Positions 6,759-12,160 of a stretch of DNA of 27,153 nucleotides are shown piece after piece. The stretch spans positions 1-27,153 of IMG/VR virus record IMGVR_UViG_3300025769_010767; one strand, 5' to 3'. Under the pieces are notes generated by a model. The model made no database searches. It was not told the origin of the DNA and worked only from the letters and a program-made list of their open reading frames with translations. Each line of letters opens with the position of its first letter. Position 1 is the stretch's first letter. This stretch comes from a virus. Position numbers and translations under genes: made by a program.

Positions 6759-7134
6759 AAGTTCTTAAACCACCTAAGCCTAACATACCTAAAAGAATTG
6801 TCATTAAATGCTCCATAGCTAACGCAGGCGGTAATGTAATAGCTTCGCCTGTGTTGAGTATTATCCACGCCATTAAATCGCGCACAATGAAGTTATACGC
6901 TAAGGCTATTGCACATATCCAACCTACAAATGGTCTCCACCCCGAAACAAATACATTTCTATGCTTTGCTTCTTGTTTATTAAGTTCTATCTGAGCAACT
7001 GCAAGGGCTTGTAAGGCTTCGCGCTTTTCGTCTTTCGTTTCAACGAATTGGTCAATATTATTTGCAACACTATCAAGCACATTTGTAGCCCCTGAGCTTG
7101 CTATTTTACCTATAAATTCCGCTACTTTACTCAT
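6730..7134 (-). CDS. Holin of the three-TM (GTA holin) type
   Basis: A 134-residue membrane protein. After an N-terminal amphipathic and charged stretch (ETKDEKREALQALAVAQIELNKQEAKHR, residues about 33-60), SGWRPFVGWICAIALAYNF starts the first membrane helix, followed by RDLMAWIILNTG and MTILLGMLGLGGLRTYEK. This is the pattern of the 3TM holin family found beside lysins and in gene transfer agents. Holins form inner-membrane lesions that time lysis. It overlaps the DUF5675 gene by ATGA, forming a two-gene lysis pair. Confidence 0.85.
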   Translation of the reverse strand: MSKVAEFIGKIASSGATNVLDSVANNIDQFVETKDEKREALQALAVAQIELNKQEAKHRNVFVSGWRPFVGWICAIALAYNFIVRDLMAWIILNTGEAITLPPALAMEHLMTILLGMLGLGGLRTYEKQKKLTK

Positions 7135-7535
7135 ATAATCACCAATTTAAATGGCACTTTGATTAGCTCGTTAAGGTCTTGCATAGTTGCCTTACTCGAA
7201 GTAACATCTTTTAACCCATCACCATCAATATCAATATGCTCACGACCAACAGCAATGCAACCTAATAGTTGCCTTGAATAGTTTGCAGCATGAATTAAGA
7301 TGTAGCTTCGATTAGGTACGTTGGTGATATGAAAATGGTTTTTGTACTTTTCGCTCCATCGTGGCACTACTTGATATTCGCCATTAGGTATAGCATCATC
7401 GCGCACTTGGTTTTTATCTACTTCTAATTCTAAAGTTTTACAGCTATAAATTAACTCATCACCATCAAAAATATCAAGCTTCCCTAAAGTTTGCGTTTCA
7501 GCCTTGTCTATTCGGGTTAATACTGCATTAATCAT
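7131..7535 (-). CDS. DUF5675-family protein, candidate lysis enzyme
   Basis: A 134-residue protein with the signature blocks of DUF5675: IPNGEY (residues 49-54), ILIHAAN (79-85) and LLGCIAVG (90-97). The spaced His82 and Cys93 recall the His...Cys arrangement of YkuD-like L,D-transpeptidases, but this similarity is my inference. No canonical endolysin was found in the window, and the gene overlaps the holin gene, so a role in peptidoglycan cleavage or remodelling during lysis is plausible. No signal peptide is visible. The ATG lies 4 bases below a -7 box. Confidence 0.8.
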   Translation of the reverse strand: MINAVLTRIDKAETQTLGKLDIFDGDELIYSCKTLELEVDKNQVRDDAIPNGEYQVVPRWSEKYKNHFHITNVPNRSYILIHAANYSRQLLGCIAVGREHIDIDGDGLKDVTSSKATMQDLNELIKVPFKLVII

Positions 7536-7539
7536 AGTT

Positions 7540-7547
7540 CAAAGTTA
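7540..7547 (-). promoter_or_regulatory. Unboxed promoter -7 element of the lysis pair
   Basis: TAACTTTG, the same octamer as at the head morphogenesis gene and with the same 4-base distance to the ATG, suggests a near-leaderless late transcript. No TTCATCGAA boxes. Confidence 0.55.
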
Positions 7548-7587
7548 CTAAAAAGGGCAATCATTGGATATTATCTGTTATGGGCAA

Positions 7588-8196
7588 TTAAAATAAACTA
7601 CCTTGTTTAATTACATTTGATTTAATTATACCTTGAGCTCTTTCTAATATATGTAATCCTAAATTAGCGTTTACCATATTCCTTTCCGTTAATGGTTTAC
7701 TATGTGCGTGTTTATGCGTTCCTGCGTATTGCTTCATCATTGTGCCAACTTCACCTTTTGGCTGTTCTATTGGTGGAATTTTAAAATTTGCCCACAAATA
7801 ATGCCTACCTATTACTGCTGTTGGATGTATAAAATGCTCATAATATGCTTTTACATTTTCAACGCAAAATTTACCCTTGCAAAATGTTTTTAAAAATATT
7901 ATCTCTTGCCATAATTCCATTTTAGGGTATCTGCTTTCCGTAATATAGTTAATAAAATAGTTTGCTTTGCTGTGGGTTTGGCAGGGCGGAGACGACCACA
8001 CAAACCCATCTTCAAACTCTGTATAATGTTTTAAAAGGTACTCGTGAGCATCCGCTACTATTACTTTGTCGTTAGGATAAAGCTCTTGATATTTTTCTGC
8101 TATTTTCTCATCAAATTCAACTGCTGTTATTTCGTGTTTATCGCCCCACAATTTACGGTTTCCACCTATTCCAGCGTATAAATTAAGTATCTTCAT
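7588..8196 (-). CDS. Small DNA (cytosine-5) methyltransferase
   Basis: A 202-residue protein. Motif I NLYAGIGGNR (residues 5-14) binds S-adenosylmethionine, the catalytic PPCQ with Cys72 is at 70-73, and motif VI ENV is at 113-115. Typical C5 methyltransferases exceed 300 residues; this one lacks a visible large target-recognition domain and the usual motif IX-X block, as in other compact phage enzymes. Likely role: methylation of phage DNA against restriction. It sits behind a boxed but weak promoter (8213-8279), and may also be reached by readthrough from 8645. Confidence 0.82.
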   Translation of the reverse strand: MKILNLYAGIGGNRKLWGDKHEITAVEFDEKIAEKYQELYPNDKVIVADAHEYLLKHYTEFEDGFVWSSPPCQTHSKANYFINYITESRYPKMELWQEIIFLKTFCKGKFCVENVKAYYEHFIHPTAVIGRHYLWANFKIPPIEQPKGEVGTMMKQYAGTHKHAHSKPLTERNMVNANLGLHILERAQGIIKSNVIKQGSLF

Positions 8197-8212
8197 TTTA
8201 ATTTTTTAAATT

Positions 8213-8279
8213 CAATGTTTTTGTTAATTGTTATACAGCTTTATCTTATTTCGATAAACTACCTTAAACCTTCGATGAA
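8213..8279 (-). promoter_or_regulatory. Degenerate boxed promoter before the methyltransferase
   Basis: Boxes TTTATCGAA (8258-8250) and TTCATCGAA (8279-8271) are intact and 21 bp apart, but the expected -7 position reads AAACATTG (8220-8213), two changes from TAnnTTTG. The box part is one copy of the 69-bp repeat. Confidence 0.5.
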
Positions 8280-8295
8280 TTGCAGTATTTCTTTA
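8227..8295. repeat. 69-bp direct repeat, copy 1
   Basis: Differs from copy 2 (8684-8752) at one base only (position 8239). It carries both promoter boxes plus the last codons of the 50-aa HTH gene. Confidence 0.9.
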
Positions 8296-8411
8296 TTTGG
8301 TTGAGTAACCGATTTAACAGAATCAGCACTATTACCTGTTATATTAGCAATGTTGGAGTTAGTCAATCCTAACCTTGACTTCATTGCTTTAAATCTATTG
8401 TTCCAATTCAT
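8259..8411 (-). CDS. Small HTH-like protein (50 aa)
   Basis: A 50-codon frame from ATG 8411-8409 to TAG 8261-8259, beginning MNWNNRFKAMKSRLGLTNSN. The pattern SRLGLTNSNIANITG followed by DSVKSVT resembles the helix-turn-helix of XRE/Cro-type repressors, reduced to one short helical domain. It lies 3 bases after the 76-aa gene under the boxed promoter at 8671-8736. The last ten codons come from the 69-bp repeat that contains the promoter boxes. It is a candidate regulator; a role in binding those boxes is speculation. Confidence 0.65.
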   Translation of the reverse strand: MNWNNRFKAMKSRLGLTNSNIANITGNSADSVKSVTQPNKEILQFIEGLR

Positions 8412-8414
8412 AGA

Positions 8415-8645
8415 TTAACAAATTAATTTCTCGTCTTCAAAAACAAATGATTCACCTGAAAATTCAACAACTACTTCACCATCTTTATTAGTAGAAGGAT
8501 AGCAATTGTAGCTTAATCTTTCGCCATTTTTGAATACCTGATAAGGATGTTTAATTGAATCTAAAGTATGACACAAATTCATCAACCCATTTTCTTCTGA
8601 AAACTCTTTGTTGCATCTTACTAATTTCACTATTACAGATTTCAT
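8415..8645 (-). CDS. Hypothetical 76-aa protein
   Basis: A small protein beginning MKSVIVKLVRCNKEF with three further Cys (near residues 25, 48 and the C-terminal residue) and an acidic C-terminal half (GEVVVEFSGESFVFEDEK). No recognised domain. It is the first gene after a boxed promoter and directly precedes the small HTH gene. Function unknown. Confidence 0.75.
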   Translation of the reverse strand: MKSVIVKLVRCNKEFSEENGLMNLCHTLDSIKHPYQVFKNGERLSYNCYPSTNKDGEVVVEFSGESFVFEDEKLIC

Positions 8646-8670
8646 TTTATTGTGTTTTTGTTTGATGATG

Positions 8671-8736
8671 TAAAAGTAAAACGATTGTTATACAGTTTTA
8701 TCTTATTTCGATAAACTACCTTAAACCTTCGATGAA
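8671..8736 (-). promoter_or_regulatory. Boxed promoter of the 76-aa/HTH genes
   Basis: The -7 element TACTTTTA is at 8678-8671. Boxes are TTTATCGAA (8715-8707) and TTCATCGAA (8736-8728), 21 bp apart, 28 bp from the -7 element. The boxes belong to copy 2 of the 69-bp repeat and overlap the end of the 49-aa gene. Confidence 0.75.
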
Positions 8737-8752
8737 TTGCAGTATTTCTTTA
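8684..8752. repeat. 69-bp direct repeat, copy 2
   Basis: 68 of 69 bases equal copy 1 at 8227-8295. The shared DNA encodes the C-termini of two different proteins in two different frames, so the repeat was duplicated and kept as DNA rather than as protein. Confidence 0.9.
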
Positions 8753-8870
8753 AATCTTTTTCAAATGGTGAGCCACTTGCCTTCATATTTTTAAACCGTG
8801 CTTTACATATCCAACAAACATACTCGCCTGTTTTAGTGTCAAATACCCATATTATCGCGGGGCATTTCAA
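8721..8870 (-). CDS. Short Cys-containing protein (49 aa), possible zinc ribbon
   Basis: A 49-codon frame starting at TTG 8870-8868 that overlaps the primase stop as TTGA, ending at TAA 8723-8721. The protein has a CP pair at residues 3-4 and CWIC at 19-22 within EYVCWICKARF, suggesting a small metal-binding fold, with a further Cys near residue 44. The TTG start and short length lower certainty, but the stop-start overlap is typical of coupled genes. Likely part of the replication operon; function unknown. Confidence 0.55.
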   Translation of the reverse strand: MKCPAIIWVFDTKTGEYVCWICKARFKNMKASGSPFEKDLKKYCNSSKV

Positions 8871-10522
8871 AATTCAAAGTCTGTATTTGTTAACACTTCG
8901 TTCTCCTTATAAACTCTTGTATTGCGTTCATAAACAAAAACACAAGGCTTAAAACTTGGCTTACCTACGTATTCTTGAAAGCGTATTTTTTGTATGAATA
9001 TTTCCACTCCATCGCCTGCATTTCTATAAACAGTAATTCCATTATCTGTCTTATTGTAAAAATGCGCTGAACCGCTTATATCGTACAACGTGGGCACATC
9101 GGGCTGACCTTCTTTTGTCTGCATCTTTTTAGGGTGGGCAATTAAAAAAATGTGCAAATCTCTAAGCTTGGCAAACTTTGTTAATTTAGCGTAAACTTGG
9201 CTAACCCATTCGGTTTCGCTAACATTTGAAGGTCTTACATCTTCCAAACAATTCCAAGGGTCAATAACAACTACATCTAATCCGTATCGCCTTTGTATTT
9301 GTTTAGCTGCTTCAATAATATCATCAATCTTAGCTTCCATTTGTACAGGGTCATAAAAGAAAAAGTATCCATTTGTTTTTTTGTAGGAATCTTGAAACTC
9401 GTTTTCATTCATTAATTGCTCACCTTTAAAAGTGTGCATTTTCTTTTTAGCTACCTTTTCAATTACTTGCCTGTAATGGTCTTTAGGTGGTTTTTCTGAA
9501 CTTATGTAAAACGTTGTTAAATTGTATTTACAAAAGAGCCTGTAAACAATTTCATCTATAAATTCAGACTTTCCATGACCGGGCACTCCTGTAACCGTTG
9601 TAACTTGCCCTTTTGCCGTGCTAAAATGTTTATCAAAATTTTCATGCCCTGTTTTGTATGTTTCAGGGTAGCCGTTTAAGAATTGCTTGTAAACATCTTC
9701 AATTAAATGGCTTGTGTCTAAGATGCCCCTTATTGGATATTGTGAAGGTGTGCTTAATATCTCTTGTACTTTTTCTTTGCCATGCTTTAAAAGTACATCG
9801 TTTACATCTTTGCAATCTTCAGGGTATTCGTAATAGTAGCATTTATCACGCCCTAACCGCTTGCTAATTTCATCTCTAAACTCTACACCATCGGCATCAG
9901 CATCACCGAAAATATGAAAGTTCTCAGCGTGTTTAATCATATCCCAAACATCATCAAGAAATCCTATGTTTTTTGCTCCATTTGGTATGCTTAAAGCTGC
10001 TTGCCCTGTTGCTTCTTTTATCGTAAGTGCATCTATTTCACCTTCTGTAATATAAATATCTGTTTCGCTGCCATCAATAAGATTAAAGCCGAAAAAAGAT
10101 AGCATTGCATTTGGAATAAGCCTAAAGTCTTTCTTTTCAATGTTTCGCGCCTTTACGTTTACAATCTTGCCTAAGTAGTATTGTGGAAAGCCTAACCACC
10201 CTTTGTCGGTTTCATAGCAACCGTATAAAACTGCTGTGTCTCTTGATATTCCACGACCTTCTAAATATTGCGCTGTACGGTCTCCAAATCGGCTGTTGTC
10301 TATACTTACCTTTGCATAGTCTTTTGAACGGTCTGAATCGCTTATAATGTAGCTTGTTTTGCAATTATGGCAATGTCCTACGTTGCCGTGTATAGATAAA
10401 CACTTTTGTTTTTTGTTTTTTCGGCTTTCTGAGCAATTAGGGCAGGTGCTTCTAAAGTTGTTAGAACGTGGCACTATGCCTACCTGTTGCCAACTATCGA
10501 TTATTTTTACGCTGCTTGCCAT
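8867..10522 (-). CDS. DNA primase-helicase (T7 gp4/Twinkle-like)
   Basis: A 551-residue replicative protein. A Cys-rich zinc-binding region lies at residues 27-54 (CPNC, then C41, then CHNC), followed by the TOPRIM domain with TEGEIDA (159-165) and GDADADG (206-212), then a RecA-like helicase core with Walker A GVPGHGKS (312-319) and Walker B VVVIDPWN (417-424). This combination makes primers and unwinds DNA at the phage fork. It overlaps the initiator gene by 16 bases, giving an initiator-helicase pair like lambda O-P, next to the candidate iteron origin. Confidence 0.92.
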   Translation of the reverse strand: MASSVKIIDSWQQVGIVPRSNNFRSTCPNCSESRKNKKQKCLSIHGNVGHCHNCKTSYIISDSDRSKDYAKVSIDNSRFGDRTAQYLEGRGISRDTAVLYGCYETDKGWLGFPQYYLGKIVNVKARNIEKKDFRLIPNAMLSFFGFNLIDGSETDIYITEGEIDALTIKEATGQAALSIPNGAKNIGFLDDVWDMIKHAENFHIFGDADADGVEFRDEISKRLGRDKCYYYEYPEDCKDVNDVLLKHGKEKVQEILSTPSQYPIRGILDTSHLIEDVYKQFLNGYPETYKTGHENFDKHFSTAKGQVTTVTGVPGHGKSEFIDEIVYRLFCKYNLTTFYISSEKPPKDHYRQVIEKVAKKKMHTFKGEQLMNENEFQDSYKKTNGYFFFYDPVQMEAKIDDIIEAAKQIQRRYGLDVVVIDPWNCLEDVRPSNVSETEWVSQVYAKLTKFAKLRDLHIFLIAHPKKMQTKEGQPDVPTLYDISGSAHFYNKTDNGITVYRNAGDGVEIFIQKIRFQEYVGKPSFKPCVFVYERNTRVYKENEVLTNTDFEF

Positions 10523-11247
10523 TTCTTTAATTTAGCTTCCATTTCATCGGTTAATTGCAAGTTTTTCCATCCCATAGCAATGCACTTTTTTACTATCTCA
10601 ATTAAAACTGTTTCATTTAGTTGCCCATTTATTGTAGCGAGTTTAGCAAGTTCTTTTTTTACGTAAGGCTGCCTTTTACGGTTGACAGGTTCGCCTTCTT
10701 GGTATCTGTATTCAAGCCAATCTACCCACGCTTTATTAGCTTGCTCAGTTTTAAATTTATCCTTCGTAAAATCAAGATTAAAAGAAATTGCATCATTCTC
10801 AATTAAATCGTTAACCGATTTGCTGCTTTCATAAGATGTATTTTCATTATTTTCTTTATTAATCATTATTGTTTGTTGCCCTTCGTTTGCCCTTCGTTTG
10901 CCTTTCGCTTGCCCTTCTGCTTGCCCTTCGCTTGCCTTTGATTGATATTTATCGTAATTAACTAATTGAATTATAGTATTTTGGCTTGTGCTTTTTGTGA
11001 TTACTTCGTTTGTCCTTTTAAGTTTAGAAATTGCAGTTCTAATTTCTTTAACTGAAAGTTTAGTATCGTGGCTAAGTTTTGCAAATGATGTGATATGTTC
11101 ACCCCTTTGCACTTCAATTCCCTGCCATTTATTCGGCTTGTGATTAGCTTTTAAAAGTAAGTGAATAAATAAACGTGTCACTTTTAAATCAGAGTACCAC
11201 TCCCATTCTAAAAGTTTACGATGTAAAAATATAAAGCCTTCGTTCAT
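10507..11247 (-). CDS. Replication initiator / replisome organiser protein
   Basis: A 246-residue protein starting at ATG 11247-11245 (MNEGFIFLHRKLLEWEWYSD); an earlier in-frame Met would require translation through a terminator-like hairpin. The N-terminus resembles phage replisome organisers: a winged-helix region with TRLFIHLLLKANHK and a helical segment LSVKEIRTAISKLKRTNEVI. A low-complexity hinge (SEGQAEGQAKGKRRANEGQQ, about residues 104-123) is encoded by 11-bp DNA repeats, as lambda O encodes its own iterons. The C-terminal part is helical and probably binds the helicase. It precedes the primase-helicase gene with a 16-base overlap. Function is inferred from architecture and position. 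Confidence 0.75.
   Translation of the reverse strand: MNEGFIFLHRKLLEWEWYSDLKVTRLFIHLLLKANHKPNKWQGIEVQRGEHITSFAKLSHDTKLSVKEIRTAISKLKRTNEVITKSTSQNTIIQLVNYDKYQSKASEGQAEGQAKGKRRANEGQQTIMINKENNENTSYESSKSVNDLIENDAISFNLDFTKDKFKTEQANKAWVDWLEYRYQEGEPVNRKRQPYVKKELAKLATINGQLNETVLIEIVKKCIAMGWKNLQLTDEMEAKLKKWQAA
10876..10942. other. Candidate replication origin: six 11-bp iterons inside the initiator gene
   Basis: Six units starting TTGCC on the + strand lie head to tail at 10876, 10887, 10898, 10909, 10921 and 10932. The first three and units 5 and 6 are 11 bp; unit 4 is 12 bp. The consensus is TTGCCCTTCG(T/C). The period is not a multiple of three, so the DNA rather than the peptide is repeated. An AT-rich stretch (10830-10875) follows on the downstream side, as in lambda-type origins. 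Confidence 0.65.
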
Positions 11248-11265
11248 TGGTGATGGATTTAAAAT

Positions 11266-11317
11266 AAAAAGCCCCGCAATGACCATCACCACAATAGATT
11301 TTAGCAGGGCTTTTTTT
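11266..11317 (-). terminator. Bidirectional terminator-like hairpin before the initiator gene
   Basis: AAAAAGCCC-type arms (11317-11304 and 11277-11266) pair as AGCCCTGC with GCGGGGCT, including one T:G wobble, around a 26-base loop, with T runs on both strands. It may end the operon of 14328-11378, or act as a leader hairpin, since a -7 box lies just upstream of it. Confidence 0.65.
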
Positions 11318-11325
11318 ATTGATTA

Positions 11326-11392
11326 CAAAAATAAAATTCAAATGTATAACGGTGGTGACGTTCATGTATCAAAGATACTATTTTTCGATGAA
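11326..11392 (-). promoter_or_regulatory. Putative single-box promoter of the initiator/primase operon
   Basis: TATTTTTG (11333-11326) with one TTCATCGAA at 11392-11384 in the distal-box register (50 bp from the -7 element, as at the left-edge promoter). The proximal box is missing. A second -7-like TACATTTG is at 11346-11339. The transcript would start right before the hairpin. Confidence 0.45.
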
Positions 11393-11617
11393 TTGCTCTT
11401 TACTTTCGGTTAATTCTTCCAAAGTGTATTGAGCAACTTTTACATCTTCGTTAAATTGGTTTTTTACATTTATCATTTCGGTTTTAATGTTTAAACCATC
11501 TTCACGCAATAAGTGAACAACCGCTGCAAGTCGGTAAATGCCTAAATGTTTCCACGCTTCTAAAGGTTGAATTGGGTATTCTTCCAACCATGCTTTTAAT
11601 CTTTCTTTTTGTGTCAT
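11378..11617 (-). CDS. Small winged HTH protein
   Basis: A 79-residue protein with PLEAWKHLGIYRLAAVVHLLRE (residues about 18-39), the helix-turn-helix signature of small phage proteins in which a GI.RLA turn is followed by DLR.DG and a Tyr-x-Leu ending (here VAQYTLEEL). Such proteins bind DNA, often in replication or regulation operons. It is the last gene of the SNF2-methyltransferase operon, one base after the previous gene. The final codons QFIE are encoded by a promoter box. Confidence 0.7.
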   Translation of the reverse strand: MTQKERLKAWLEEYPIQPLEAWKHLGIYRLAAVVHLLREDGLNIKTEMINVKNQFNEDVKVAQYTLEELTESKEQFIEK

Positions 11618-11618
11618 T

Positions 11619-11918
11619 TTACTTAGTATTAAATTGATTTTGATAAAAGTTAAAAAATTCCCTTAGCTGTTTTTCACTATTGCCGTGTGCTATTTTCAGC
11701 ACTCCACGCTCTTTCTCTAAGTACCAATAATATTGCATACCACCGTTTTTTAAAGCCTTTAGCTTAATCTTTCCGCTGTGTATTTGCTTATACTCAAATT
11801 GGTATTTAGTCTTTAAATTAACGCAATGGTTTTGTAGTATTCGTCTTAGCAACTCGTGCATTCTTAATTCTTTTAATCTTTGGTTTAAAAGTCGTATTTC
11901 TTTGGTTAAGTCGGTCAT
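11619..11918 (-). CDS. Hypothetical 99-aa basic protein
   Basis: A basic, Leu- and Lys-rich protein with an N-terminal predicted helix (LTKEIRLLNQRLKELRMHEL) and a C-terminal part with GGMQYYWYLEKERG. No family recognised. It overlaps the XRE gene by four bases (ATGA) and is cotranscribed with it. Confidence 0.7.
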   Translation of the reverse strand: MTDLTKEIRLLNQRLKELRMHELLRRILQNHCVNLKTKYQFEYKQIHSGKIKLKALKNGGMQYYWYLEKERGVLKIAHGNSEKQLREFFNFYQNQFNTK

Positions 11919-12160
11919 ACTTCTTTTGGTTTAAATTCAAACGGCATCTGTAAACATTGACACCACTTTAAAAACTCGCTAATTCTCGGCTCTGAGTGAC
12001 CACTTTCCCAACGTGAAAGGGTGGCTGTATTAACTCCTATATCGTCCGCTACATCAAACTGAGAATAGCCCATTTGATAGCGTTTAATAATCATTCTTTC
12101 AATAATGCTTTCGCCTTTGCTTGTTTGCATTATTCGCGCTATATTGGTGGTTACTTGCAT
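11915..12160 (-). CDS. XRE-family HTH transcriptional regulator
   Basis: An 81-residue single-domain protein. The helix-turn-helix spans MGYSQFDVADDIGVNTATLSRWESG (residues about 30-55), with the classical Q-x3-A-x3-G-x4-x-S-x-WE pattern. It has no visible dimerisation or sensor domain. Its ATG overlaps the stop of the SNF2-methyltransferase gene (TAATG). It is the best-supported regulator in the window and a candidate for binding the TTCATCGAA boxes or its own operon's promoter; that link is inference. Confidence 0.85.
   Translation of the reverse strand: MQVTTNIARIMQTSKGESIIERMIIKRYQMGYSQFDVADDIGVNTATLSRWESGHSEPRISEFLKWCQCLQMPFEFKPKEV

Noticed and set aside
7548-7590. Terminator between the methyltransferase and DUF5675 genes
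   Set aside because: The paired TTGCCC segments are direct, not inverted, repeats, so no stem forms.
8227-8752. 69-bp repeat as an attachment site or transposon end
   Set aside because: No integrase or transposase nearby; the repeat coincides with promoter boxes and gene ends, so a promoter duplication explains it.
10876-10942. CRISPR or satellite interpretation of the 11-bp repeats
   Set aside because: Units are contiguous without spacers and lie inside a coding gene next to the primase; iterons fit better.
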